A stretch of 64,000 nt of DNA from Nemertoderma westbladi. Its lineage: Eukaryota; Xenacoelomorpha; Nemertodermatida; Nemertodermatidae. A program made the translations under genes and the position numbers. The notes below the pieces were generated by a model. The model saw nothing but the letters and a program-made list of their open reading frames with translations, searched no databases and was not told the origin of the DNA. Below, in pieces: positions 1-13,000 of the stretch (position 1 is the stretch's first letter; each line of letters begins with the position of its first letter). The stretch lies in assembly GCA_032718475.1 (NCBI GenBank), contig JAUCBJ010008088.1, positions 1 through 64,000 on the forward strand, given 5' to 3'.

Positions 1-11
1 GACATATCTAG

Positions 12-560
12 AAGTCCACAACTTCTACAACAGACATATCTTCACCATCAGAGACTGATGAGTATATAACAGTAGATAATATATCAGACAATTCAAATGA
101 AACTGAAATGGATCCTACTTACTCATACAGCATAAAGGAAAAGAAAGGTGAATCCCTACAAGGAAGTCAGGTACCAACAAACATAAGAAAAGACTCTGTA
201 ATAATCACAAACCCATCAGTGAAATGTCCCTCTACTCTAGAACAAGTCCTCAAAAACAATGAGACCTGGCAAGAACCAAAAAGATCTGCCAAACCAACCT
301 TCAAATCAAAGATCCAGATGCGGCACAACATTAAGACTGAAAACAAATATAGTGAACTAGATAATGATACCAAAATTACCATACTTCCACAACAACTGAC
401 TGATTTCTTGGTGAATCTAAATAATGTTTCCAAAGAAACTGTCAATCTAAGAAAATCACAAGGTAGTAGCAAGAATGAACACAACAACTTTAAGCAACAT
501 CAAACGAGATACGAACAAGAAACCCAACGAAGCACCCCTTCCAACAAACGGAAGCAGTAG
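12..560 (+). CDS. Uncharacterised open-frame fragment
   Basis: An open frame runs from the first stop (9-11) to a TAG at 558-560, with its first ATG at 108. The predicted polypeptide is hydrophilic and rich in Asn, Lys, Ser, Thr and Gln, with a basic C-terminus. I see no recognisable domain, signal peptide or membrane segment. It could be the end of a retroelement ORF1-like protein, an exon of an unknown gene, or chance coding in an unusual base composition. The lack of stops over 549 bases in AT-rich DNA is the main support. Confidence 0.25.
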   Translation, partial: KSTTSTTDISSPSETDEYITVDNISDNSNETEMDPTYSYSIKEKKGESLQGSQVPTNIRKDSVIITNPSVKCPSTLEQVLKNNETWQEPKRSAKPTFKSKIQMRHNIKTENKYSELDNDTKITILPQQLTDFLVNLNNVSKETVNLRKSQGSSKNEHNNFKQHQTRYEQETQRSTPSNKRKQ

Positions 561-711
561 AAGCAGCACAGATATGAAGCGGAATAATAAAGGGTTTGAT
601 CTACACTACAAAACCTCTAGGGATTCATACTGACACAATAACAATCAAGCCAACTATAATGGTAATCAATATAAATCTATCCCGCAAGATAATAATAGGC
701 ATACGGAGTAT

Positions 712-951
712 GTGAGGAACTCTTGGAGACATGCCCCAGAATCATCTCGACACCAAAGTCAAACATACCAGCAGTATCAGAAGAACAGAGTGAGTAGACA
801 TGATTATCCACATCAACACTTCCCAAACCCTCATCTAAGAGACCAATCTGAACATACCTCGTACCCCAGTAATGACCAATGTGACATAACCTATGACAAC
901 AGGTATTACAACCGATCCAACAGAAGTCATATGGCTAGGAATCGTTTTTAA
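712..951 (+). CDS. Uncharacterised His/Asn/Arg/Tyr-rich fragment
   Basis: A 79-codon open frame ends at a TAA at 949-951. The product is rich in His, Arg, Asn, Gln, Tyr and Ser, resembling low-complexity nucleic-acid-binding tails. It lies 150 bases after the preceding open fragment in a different frame. The two may be pieces of one decayed retroelement gene or neighbouring exons. No domain is recognised. Confidence 0.2.
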   Translation: MRNSWRHAPESSRHQSQTYQQYQKNRVSRHDYPHQHFPNPHLRDQSEHTSYPSNDQCDITYDNRYYNRSNRSHMARNRF

Positions 952-1739
952 GCTGGCTCCGAGTATCACAACTGGAGACCTAAATTTCAAAAATGCTGGA
1001 AATACGAGTAATATTTTGCAGAGAAGTGAAATCAGTCTTACTCAGTTTTTAAGACTTGCATTTTAATTTTCACATTTTTTACTCAAAATAGATAGATAGA
1101 CAATTTGTTGTCAAAGAATAGTTAAGGAATGTCTCGCAAAGTTTATTCATGTGATTTTTCAGTGAATCTAATTTCGCAATAAAAAAATGTCAAATTAATA
1201 GTGCTAAAACCCAGCATCACTCTGTAGAACCAATATATTATAAAAAATGTAATATACTATATTAACACTGACACATTGACTTACCTACACATAGTTGCAA
1301 CACTACAGTGTATACATGAGACATTGTTTCATAATGTTACATATCGAATAACACTATTACTGCTATATCTAGCACATACTCACAACAATCAATACCCTAC
1401 ATCTAAACATTAATTATCATTCCATCTTATATTCAAACGTAATTAACCTGTCAATATTGTACTGATAATGTATGTAGAACAAGTAAATTATTATTATTAG
1501 TTAGATGTATTTCGTATTAATTAATATGCATTTTATGCTATCGAAATCATTAGAATAATTGGATCTCGTTGGTAACATATGCTATAGTATAGAATTCAAT
1601 GAACAATAATTTATAATTGATACTACCACAAGCTATTTGTAAACATCTGCGACCAGTTATGATGAATAAATCGATATTGAATAATTATTACTTGGCATTC
1701 AACAGCTATAACTCGGATATTTATCGCCTTTTTCTCTCG

Positions 1740-1805
1740 AGGTTGGGTGGAAGAGTGGGTGACGAGTTGTGAGGAGTTATAACAGTCCCGAGTTCGAACC
1801 CGGTT
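1740..1805 (+). repeat. tRNA-like block, possible SINE head
   Basis: A B-box-like string (GAGTTCGAACCCGG, near 1790-1803) follows an A-box-like stretch about 40 bases upstream. It does not fold into a complete tRNA, so a SINE head or decayed tRNA pseudogene is more likely than a functional gene. Confidence 0.3.
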
Positions 1806-1853
1806 GAATATTTTGTTATCTGAAAAATTGCGAAATTAAATTTAGTTACTGGT

Positions 1854-2110
1854 GAAAAATAGTAGAAGTTACCTGTAGACACCTCTAGCGTCTGTAAAAT
1901 AAAGGTTTGTAAATATGAAAATACTGGTTGCTGAAAAATAGCGATTTGAAAAATAGTAGACGTTACCTGTAGACACCTCTAGCGTCTGTAAAATATAGGT
2001 TGGTGAATATGAAAATACTGGTTGCTGAAAAATTGCGATTTGAAAAATAGTAGAAGTTACCTGATGCTAAGTGTAGACACTCGAACACCTGTAAAATAAA
2101 GGTTGGTGAT
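1854..2110. repeat. 94-bp tandem repeat, about 2.7 copies
   Basis: Units starting with GAAAAATAGTAG occur at 1854, 1948 and 2042, exactly 94 bases apart. They share the GTTACCTG...CTGTAAAATA core. The third copy has diverged and carries an inserted stretch. Confidence 0.75.
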
Positions 2111-4056
2111 TGGACGGAGTACTAGCGCTGGGTGACTAATAACGCCTCTAGCGGAATAAGCGGGAACTTGAGAAGTTGCCATGGTTACGGATGAAATGCT
2201 GACATCTGATTGGTTGAAATAATAACGACCACCGCAAAAGGTTGAAATAGTGGCTTCTGATTGGACAGAGTACTAGAAATGGATGGTAATGATGGGCTAT
2301 GGGTGACCATGGCGCAGTGTCATAGTATCTTATACTACTACCGCTAGACTAGGATGCATTGTCGGATCGCCCGCTTCTGCAACGCAACACCTATCCCAAC
2401 ATACCGACATTAGCCATGATCTCTGCATCAATAGTATTCTGCCTGAATGAACCTCTGAAAACCTGAAACCTGAGAATTTGGGCCCCATCCAAATGTTTCT
2501 CAGATTAAACCAGATCATCCATCACCATAGTTCGCGAGCCAATTTTCGTCAAGTTTATTGGTTGTTTTCCTCTACTTGTACTATATTAGGCTGGTTTTAT
2601 ATCCACCCCATCTACATTATGTTGGTCAATATACATTCACCACACATAGTCCAACACATTATTCGCGAAAAGGAAAGAAAAAAGCGTCTCACCTCGGGGC
2701 TCGTGCTCGTAAAAGTCATAAGTCACTAGCCGTTTTCAGTCCGTAGGTCAAATTATAGCTTCCGTGTTCCACTGTTGTTAAGTATTTGTTAAACAATATA
2801 TGATGCGTTCCCTATTTACTAGAACACAAGTTATTACGGATTTGTGAGAATAAGAACTGTGAAGACTTCTCTATAGTGAGTGATCCAACATAAACATATG
2901 TTGTACAATTATATTTATGGATTTCATCAATACAATTACATTGTATTGTTTGCTAATCTTTAAACAATTAATTAGATGACCTATAAATTCCATCCCCCGA
3001 ATGATGCGTCAAAACGTGCTTTAAAAATGGTTTAGCTACAAGGGAGTGCCTTTCATGAATGGCTTGATTATTTTCCTGCCGAGGCCAGGTTGTTTTATTT
3101 CACTTGTACTCTGTTTCCTCAGACCGAGGTAGGTGCACAGCTTTGTGGCTCACGATTCAATGATTGGAAGAATACTTGTCATTATTTGGTGAGCTATGAA
3201 ATCAGCCCGAAGCTGTTGCTCGAGTCGACATTTTTTTTTTTTTTTTTTTTTTTTTTTATTCGTATATACAGTAAGTATAATGTGGAGCATCGCAACTATT
3301 GGTTTAATGTACTCGTTCTAATTTTCTCAGCGACAGCAGGGGTCTGGACAATAGGGGCAGAAATTAAACTGTTGTTTCCAGCAGCAGTGATAATAATCTA
3401 GAAATAACCTAAAAATAATGTAGTTTTTAACTACATTCTTTGTGGTATCAACACATCGTTGTTGAGTAGCATGCCGTAAAACAGCTGATTCATTCATTGC
3501 CTTGTAACAAAATACCTACCCATCGGATACCGGGTGGCAAGATGTTGAGTTGAGTAATTGTACAATTGAACAAAAAAGCCAATATATTGTAACTGTTTTG
3601 ACTACCGGTACCGTTTCTCACATCTACGTGATCAATGATACAGGTATATAAAGGGAAGAAAGATTGGAAAATATCACCACCATCATCATTGATATACACA
3701 CTACCCTGCCCGAGACCTTCACTCCAACACTAACCACATTGCCCATCACCTAAAGTTCCCTTAATTAAGAAGCGTGCAGAACGAACCAGCATGGCCATTT
3801 ATGAAAATAGATAACATAGTTTTTAACTGAGATTGTGGTTAATACGTGATCCCGCGCCCGGGTGGAAAAGTGGCACACACCCAGGTGGTGGCATATGGGC
3901 TATCTCACCGAGTGAATGGATACCTAATAATTAATTTATATACGACGCGACGATATATACAGAGCGAAAACCAACTGAAATAATCAAATAACTAAATACA
4001 ATCCTCATATTTTCAGGGACTATCTGCTCAATATATTTACAATCTTATACTTTCAG

Positions 4057-4220
4057 GAGCGGGTTCTACTCCCACCAATATCAGTGGCAGGATTCTCAGT
4101 GGCGCGTGGTGGTTTTTCTCCCTTATTATCATTGCGACCTACACGGCAAACCTTGCGGCATTTCTAACTGTCAACCGAATGGAGCTTCCCATTGAATCGA
4201 TTGATGATTTAGCCCTGCAG
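4057..4220 (+). CDS. iGluR exon: M2 end and M3 gating helix
   Basis: Starts after CTTTCAG and ends CTGCAG|GTAAAT. It contributes 54 codons after a 2-base split codon. Visible are [35 protein letters not shown] and the start of the S2 linker. A second AG at 4015-4016 would add 40 bases and also stays open, but the family spacing after the pore favours 4057. Confidence 0.85.
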
Positions 4221-7200
4221 GTAAATAGAATTGAATCAAGTGTCCGGTAATAATGTGGATGTCGGGAAATTTCGAGTTTCATAGGGACTCTGGGGGATTA
4301 TAAATATCCCCAAGAGGGATAACCCCGTCAAACCGGTACCGTACTCTTGCATATTCTGAATGAAGTAAAAAGCAGTAAGAATATATATATAAATAAAAAC
4401 AGTAAAAATATGTTAGTCAAGAACATATACAATTAAAATGACCGTTTTTATATATATCATACGTAATAAGCATTGTCAGAGAATTAGCCCAACCTACCTA
4501 TCCTATATTGTACCAGTACCACACCGAATTATTGCACCCTCAAAACAAAACATGCCAAATTACTATCCTAAAAACTTTATACACAAACAATCCAGCATTG
4601 AAACAAACTTACAGGAGTTGGCAAGTTTCTAGAACGCCAGCGAATGGAAAACTCATCACACGAGGACAGAATATCTGAATTTCTCTATAAAGAAAAGGTG
4701 TGGAGAAGTAATTTCCCTTACGTTTTTATTTCGAATATATTGTTTTATTATCGTCAGCTTTATCACGGTATCCTTGAGATTACCCGAAAACGTTGCAAAA
4801 TGGTGAATTTCCTAAAAACAACGCAAATTTGTGCTCTCGACTCACGTTCATTGTTTTGGCTACTATATTCCAGGGCATGGTATAATGTAGTGTTTTTGTG
4901 ATCCGGACAGTTGATTATCCGCATTTACGGTGTTTGCGGTTATTTTTCTCATTTCCAATTTTAAATTATGAGAAATTCCACCAAAAATAGTACTAATAAA
5001 GCTTTAGCGGTTATAAATATTATAAGCGGTTTTTCCTAAGCCGTAATACATAGAATGCCTGCTTACCTCCCTCCCCAGGTGACCTCCTGTTTCCTGCTGT
5101 CGGTCCACGAATAGCCTGTTGAGGATATGTGTTAGACCCCGTAATCAGTGTAACAAATAAGAGGGTTCGGTTTGACTTCCATTAATTATAATGGCATTTA
5201 CTAGATAATAGCTAATATCTCTCACTGTTAGCGGATCCAATTCGCTGCACCACCCAGCGGAAAATGGGGAAAGGCATCATGATTGGAATTTCCGAATCAT
5301 GATTGGCTATGCGGTATTAGCAATATAATATCGCATACCAACACACCGGGGAAATATACATTACCAGCCAGAGGGAGAGATGCCAGCTCATCTCAGGGCA
5401 GAAGCTAGCATAAGGTCAAAGGGGAAAGATGGGTTTGGCCCCACAGAAAGTAGATCAACCAATGGTAGGGCGGTTTACCATCAATCATAACGCATCCATT
5501 GCCTACTGTAGATCTTGTTCGATGGCACACGACTGGAGAGCAGATCGCAAACTATGTAGGGTGTCGATATCCAAAGACAACCGATAAATGCATCCAACTG
5601 GTGTAGGGGTGTAGGTATACATGTACTGTATGTGTAGGCCCTTATAGTGGAACTTAACCTATCAAATTCTGCGCAAACGCCACGGTCACCTCCCACTTAC
5701 TTACTCTACTAGCAGATATTATTATTAATTCATAAAGGTCTATTAGCTTCACAGTCCCGCTACCGATAATACTACGGAAAACAATGTCTTTGATCTTTAA
5801 CCTTGATAGATTTGATTAATTTGGTGAAATTGTGCATATTTTTTATAAGTTTTTTTTTCTCATTTCCAATTTTAAATTATGAGAAATTCCACCAAAAATA
5901 GTACTAATAAAGCTTTAGCGGTTATAAATATTATAAGAGGTTTTTCCTAAGCCGTAATAGTACAAAATTAACAGATTTTGTCCTGCACTCTAGAGTTGTA
6001 AGGGAACTCCTCCAGTAAAGGTCACTAAAGGGATATCTTTCGTCGGGTGTGTTAGATAGTCGAAAGACCCTTATCCGATCCCTTAGGCGTTTCCCTATTA
6101 GAATGCCTACCTCCCTCCCCACGTGACCTCCTGTTTCCTGCTGTCGGTCCACGAATAGCCTGTTGAGGATATGTGTTAGACCCCGTAATCAGTGTAACAA
6201 ATAAGAGGGTTCGGTTTGACTTCTTACTAGATAATAGCTAATATCTCTCACTGTTAGCGGATCCAATTCGCTGCACCATCCAGCGGAAAATGGGGAAAGG
6301 CATGATTTACGAATCATGATTGGCTATGCGGTATTAGCAATATAATATCGCATACCAACACACCGGGGAAATATACATTACCAGCCAGAGGGAGAGATGC
6401 AAGCTCATCTCAGGGCAGAAGCTAGCATAAGGTCAAAGGGGAAAGATGGTTTGGCCCCACAGAAAGTAGATCAACCAATGGTAGGGCGGTTTACCATCAA
6501 TCATAACGCATCCATTGCCAGGCCAAAAGTAGGTAGGAATGTATCCCATGTAATTATAATATAACCGTTACCTATATTGATTGTGGCTCAGTTGGCTAGT
6601 ATTGAGTGTAGAAGTCAAACGGTTTTCAACTGTCGCCATTACTGCTATTATTGTGCTGTATTACCGGTACCTATTAACTCAGTTTTTTATACCGGCCTTT
6701 GGCCTTTCAGCCCCAAAGCCTTCAGCCACTAGCACGCGGCGACGCGTATCAAAACCACGGCAAAACCCGGTCGGGATCCCCTCGCCAACTCTGGGATCCC
6801 GTCACACTCACCAATAATAGCTATTGCACGTACGGTGCGAAGTAGCGTAATACCAATAACACATAATATAATAATACTAACAACATAGGGAAAGGTGATA
6901 TTTAATGTAGAAACGCACCTAAGGAATGAAGTACTTGACCATAAACACAATATTATATACACCGCAATATTGACAATAATCACTACCAACATCTCTAATA
7001 ATCTAGGTAGCACCTTCACCTGTTATACATAAATTGTTAGCTACCCTTCCTCAGCCGTGAGTGACCCCTGGTATTTCCCTCTATGTAATAATAGTCCCTT
7101 TTGTACCGTAACAAATAACCAGATCCATTATTCCTACTGTATTATATTCCTACAGTACTTTATTGCATCATTGTTCGGTTTGCTAAATGTTTAACACTCG

Positions 7201-9967
7201 ATTTGGGCCTCGGTAAGCGTTCACACCTCTCTCAATGGCTTTGTAACCATGTCATACCATCACTCACGATGTAGTCAATAATTCATCCATTGTTATTACC
7301 ATTCTAATTATATTGTTTATTGGTTTGGGATTACTCACTAACAAGAGTGTTCTGATCACTCGCTACGTTCGTTCGTGTGACTAACCACTTCGATCACTGT
7401 AAAGTGCTACTTTACACAGAAGTATTTAAAAAATACTTATTTATTGCTTTCCTCTAAACAGTTGCGGTTAACATATGGCATTATTATTATAAAATCTACT
7501 TCATCTCAGTACTAAAATCAATAATCTAATAATGCGCTGTTCTATTTATGACGGACTCCGTGTTCTAATTGCCTCAGGACTGCTCCGCTGCCTGTACACT
7601 GCGCAATATGTCGCTATCATATAACCATTTATACAATGGGAGAATGTATCTCGAACAAACTTTTTTCCATTGTATTGCAGACAAAGACTGTTTATGGAAC
7701 GGTCATTAACTCCTCGCTGCATCGATTCTTCGAAGACAGATCGACGCGAGGTAACGAGTTGTACAGAAAGATGTGGGCCCAAATGCAAAAGTTCGAGGAT
7801 GAGGGTAAACAACCATTCGTCGAGAAAGCCGAAATTGGGTAAAGTTAACGTGTTTGAGTCAATACTGTAGGCAGAGATAGAGGGAGTGGAAAGTGTGGCA
7901 AGTTGTGCATGTTTATCCAAACATATTTTCCGTATTTACTATTTCGGGATTAAGTAATTTATGTTGTTTATCTATGGTTTCCAGGTACCACCGAGCTCTT
8001 CGTGGAGACTACGCCTTCATGTGGGACGCGGCTCTTCTCGACTACGTCGTCCAGAAAGAATGCGATCTTATCCACGTGGGCCGGCCTTTCAATCTTAAAG
8101 GCTACGCCTTCGCTCTGCCAGAAAACGCGCCATACCGCGACGCTGTGTCCTTACAGTAAGTCGATACCGGTACCAGTATGCTATAATGTTAAAGTAAGTC
8201 GGATCCACTAAATAATTTAATAATTTATATTAACACACAATGTCCTGGAATATTGGGAAATTGGGGGGGGGGGGGGGGGGGGGGGTAAAGGACACTTTAT
8301 TCCCGGACATAGTTATTTGGTCGAACCTTTTTGTCATATTCTATTACCATAGAATCCTTGAATTGCAAGAAAACGGTTTCCAGGAGAACAACCTAAAGAA
8401 ATGGTTTGAAGAAAGTCCTATATGCCATAAAGGAGACGCAATGCCAACAGAAACAGAGGTGAGTCTGCCATAAGAGGACGCAATGCCAAAAGAAACAGGT
8501 GAGTCTGCCTTAAAGGAGACGCAATGCCAACAGAAACGGAGGTGAGTCTGCCATAAAGGGGACGCAATGCCAAAAGAAACAAGTGAGTCTGCCATAAAGG
8601 AGACGCAATGCCAACAGAAACAGAGGTGAGTCTGACATAAAGGAGACCCAATGCCAACAGAAACAGAGGTGAGTCTGCCATAAAGGGGACGCAATGCCAA
8701 CAGAAACAGAGGTGAGTCTGCCAAAAAGGAGACGCAATGCCAACAGAAACAGAGGTGAGTCTGCCATAAAGGGGACGCAATGCCAACAGAAACAGAGGTG
8801 AGTCTGCCAAAAAGGAGACGCAATGCCAACAGAAACAGAGGTGAGTCTGCCATAAAGGAGACGCAATGCCAACAGAAACAGGGGTGAGTCTGCCATAAAG
8901 GAGACCCAATGCCAACAGAAACAGGGGTGAGTCTGCCATAAAGGAGACGCAATGCCAACAGAAACAGGGGTGAGTCTGCCATAAAGGAGACGCAATGCCA
9001 ACAGAAACAGAGGCGAGTCTGCCATAAAGGAGACGCAATGCCAACAGAAACAGGGGTGAGTCTGCCATAAAGGAGACCCAATGCTAACAGAAACAGGGGT
9101 GAGTCTGCCATAAAGGAGACGCAATGCCAACAGAAACAGAGGTGAGTGTGCCATAAAGGAGACCCAATGCCAACAGAAACAGGGGTGAGTCTGCCATAAG
9201 GGAGACGCAATGCCAACAGAAACAGGGGTGTATCTACTCCGCAAAAGTGGCAGTCATTGGAATAGGAAGATGAGTAAATCTAATAGGAGACTTTTATATT
9301 ACTTTACTTAAGCTATGGAATAAACTCACATTTAGAAATTAAACACATCGACAGATACTGTCCCCATCTCCCCACTTAACCCATGTTATATTCAATTTCT
9401 AAATGTATTATTTGTTATAATTATATTATTATGATACAATTAATTCAATTAAAGAATAACCATCAACCAAAACAAGATAACAAATTTTTAAATAAATATT
9501 TGTAATAAATATTTTAAATAAATAATGACTATACATAACGTAGTGTAGTTATTATTCAGAAAATTATCCAGTAATAACTAATTTATATATTTTTTACTCC
9601 AATTATATTAAATGCCTTCTACATATCTTGTAGTTTTTCATATTTAGTTAGTAAATCTCCCAATGTTACAATTGAACCACGAAGTTGACCCCCACGTTAT
9701 CACTATATGTAAATCGACAAATATTGAATACCTCCCACAGAAACGCAATCCCAGCACCCCTCTCGTAGTCGCGCTATACGTTTAGAGAAAATTGCGTACA
9801 AATATATTTATCATAATCACTTCATTCTCACCCTATCGTTAATAATTCATCCATATCATCGCATGAGATATAAAGGGTGTTATATTCTAGAACTCCCCAC
9901 ATTGTAGACTCCACCATGGCAACGTTTGATGTAGCGGTACCATATTGTAGAACAACCCTCTTACGGC

Positions 9968-10003
<36 letters not shown>

Positions 10004-13000
10004 AAACTAGCCAGTCCAAATTAACCTAGAAATAATAATTATTGGATTTGTACGTTGCTATAGCAGGTTTGTAAAGGAGCAGGTTACAGACATAGGTGGG
10101 TTGGGGGAACCAAAACAATAAACCAAAGTTAACACATTATAGAAGATTATAAAGGTTAGTAAAGAATTTAAATCATTAACAATACATTAGATGGCATTTT
10201 ACCATAACGGGGGAATTGTATGCATCTACTTATCACTCGAATACGCAAGGGGAAGATATGGGCCACATTGAATGGGCTTTCCGGGATTTCGAAGTGTCAT
10301 AGGATACGTCAGAAACTTGATGTTCGACTATTTAGAGCAGCAGTAGAACTAGTACTCCTATATGTGGAGTAGTGGAGTCCATGCTGTGCTCTAACTGCTA
10401 AAGATATCAAATCACTGGGTAGCACATACACAAAAATGCTACGCCAGGCTCTTTGTGCAAATGCTTCAGTGTCTCAAAATAATGCACAAATCCGTCCCTT
10501 TGATCCCCCATTGATGAGATTGAGATTTGAACAAAACCACCCCCGCTTTGCAGGACATTGTTTTCCCCGTGAGGACCAGCTTGTGCAAAATATCGTGCTT
10601 TGACAGCCCCATCGAGAAAATAAGCATGGTGGACAGCCCATGACTTATTGAGACGCCTCTTAAAGGACGCTGGCATTGAAGATGCGGATAATCTCGCGAA
10701 AGTCATGAGGGATAGAGAGATTAATTTTGTCGATAAGCCGGCATAGCATTATTAACGCGCTGCTGTATTGGCGCTAGCAAATTTTGGCTTGCATTTTGGT
10801 AGCAAAATTTTTTGTTACGTCATTTTAGCATCTCAATGTACAGCTGCAATGTAGCTGTTTACACTTAGATGTTTACAATGCAGCCGTTTATAGATAGAGA
10901 CATCCACTTTGCCTCCCCGGACAAAATTACACTTACACATAACAATTTAGGGAAAACTTATTGAGATGATCACTGAATTATGACACTATATTCCAGGGCA
11001 TCGTTTGGCACCAAGTAAATAGATAGGGACATCAGCATGTATCAGTGGGTCAGTAAAGGAACAGGTTACCATAGACGGCTAGATACAACCAAAATAACAA
11101 ACTAAAGTAAACACGTAGTGCTATAATATATAAATATTTAATATTTCAGGACCCTGTACCCACTGTATAATGAATCTAATGAAATACTAATGTAACTAAT
11201 ATGTTATTTAAAATAAAATAATTTATATAATTTCGTAAATCTCTGTGAAAATAGTACGAAGTTACATATTAAAATTGATAATAATGATAAGTTTATATGA
11301 AATCCTTTGTTTAGAGATACATGTTTTTATCTCTTTACAGTCTTCAACACGTTTTGCCGATTATTACTTTGTAAGTATCTATCATCTCGACTGCACAGTA
11401 TCCTGTACGTACACAATTCCATCTCGACGTATCTTCAACTGTTTTTCATAGTTACACATCACATAGGGTAGCAGTTGGCGAAAATGATCGCAAATACTGT
11501 AATAAAACTGGCGTATATATTTTAATGCTTAATAACAAACCCGGAACCTAACATAGTGTAAATTGATCAAATTAAATTAGCTTTGCTAATTGAAAATTCT
11601 GAAAATTTAGAATATGAATCGTAATAAATAAGCGAAATATCATTGATTGATTATTAAACTAAACAGAAACCTGAAATGTTTTATTTAGCGACATTTTCGC
11701 CTGTTGCTCCCATCTTGTTTAATCGTTGTCTTTAAAAGTGGGCTGGAATTTTATCATATGCATGAGTCATTCTCTTCGACTCCTTAACAACCAAACGCGA
11801 TCATGCTCTGTAACCCCTGTTGAAACTAACATAAACCTCTTTCCCAATATTAATCATCCATTATTGTTTGGCAAAACTAACATACCAAGCGGTGTTGTTA
11901 AACGTAATAGGCCTGCCTTCCTTTGAATTCATTTCATTTTTATTATGCAGTGTCAGTGAGTGTTTAGAAATTAGAATTTTCATTCAGTTTAGCCTCTTTA
12001 CTTCAGCAACCAACGGCCTGCATTGTGGTTTTAGTTTTACGGTTGTACTGTACGCATCCCGGGTATCATACATCGTTAGACTTGATTACTGTAAGAATTG
12101 TTGACTGACTGACTGGCTGGCTGGCTGGCTGACTGGCTGGCTGGCTGGCTGGCTGATCTACAGCCAAAACTACTCTAACGATTTTGATGAAATTTTCACA
12201 GCATCTAGATACCGCGATTCTAAGGTCCCTGGCATGATCGGCTACTCCGTCCATAGCCTCTGGGCTCGAAAAATAGAGATAAACGAAAAAAACGCCATAG
12301 GCGCAATGGTAAAATAACACCCATGACAGCTGGTGTCCTGATGAAAAATGACTTATGTAATGCAATTCTACACAAGGCTTAGTATTAAATAGATGAGGTT
12401 GCCAAGAGTATTATACTTAGTACACCCATACTGTTTGTTTAGGCCCTACCAACCACTCTGTGCAAACAAACATCAACTGGTTGGTTTGCTATTCTATAGG
12501 GAGCCACCTAACAAGGAAGTACATACAGTGCCAACTTTATAATCATTCACTGGGTTAGCCGGCTATTACAGCCTCAGCTGAATAACTCTTCCCAATGCTT
12601 TCTATGGCGATCTACAAGGTTACTCTCTCTTCTATGTTAATTGACGTGTAAGCTGATTGACTGTTAGTTACACAGTGTGTTGGGTACTATTGGATTGCAC
12701 TGTATTTATAATAATAATTGTTTTATTTTTAAATCTTTCGGCCAACATTAATTCTGTGGAGGCAGTATGCTTATAAGGTGGAATGTTTACTCAGCCTCAT
12801 ACTGATACTGTGTAAGGCTAACACTAACATTATAGTTTGAAATATATATATCACTGCTTATTATCTGTATCAGGATACACACCGTAGTTTAAGTTACTGA
12901 GGAGTCTCACCCATTGGATGACCAATAGTCCGACAAGACCAATACACGTGAGGGATGATGTCAGGAAAGTATAAGAGGTGGCAAGGGGAATGCACTCAGG

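Larger units (their letters stand above)
952..4056. other. AT-rich segment without recognised exons
   Basis: I found no coding exon here; the receptor exon that must precede 4057 (M1 and pore-entry region) probably lies before the window. The stretch contains a tRNA-like block (1740-1805), a 94-bp tandem repeat (1854-2110) and a T-run of about 27 bases near 3231-3257. The rest looks unstructured. Confidence 0.5.
4221..7680 (+). other. iGluR intron with duplicated repeats
   Basis: A 3.46-kb intron. It contains one copy of a dispersed repeat (4615-4760) and a direct duplication (4943-5502 and 5854-6519). Nothing coding is recognised in 6520-7680. Confidence 0.7.

Noticed and set aside
6729-7019. 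96-codon minus-strand ORF with a hydrophobic segment
   Set aside because: It is AT-rich intron DNA with no homology that I recognise, no splice or start context, and a length expected by chance.
8344-9244. Three overlapping minus-strand ORFs of 216-290 codons
   Set aside because: They are shadows of the 43-bp minisatellite, open in all three frames of one strand and antisense to the receptor gene.
12066-12365. 99-codon minus-strand ORF with Gln-Pro-Ala-Ser repeats
   Set aside because: The repeat part is the GGCT microsatellite and the rest is a dispersed-repeat flank.
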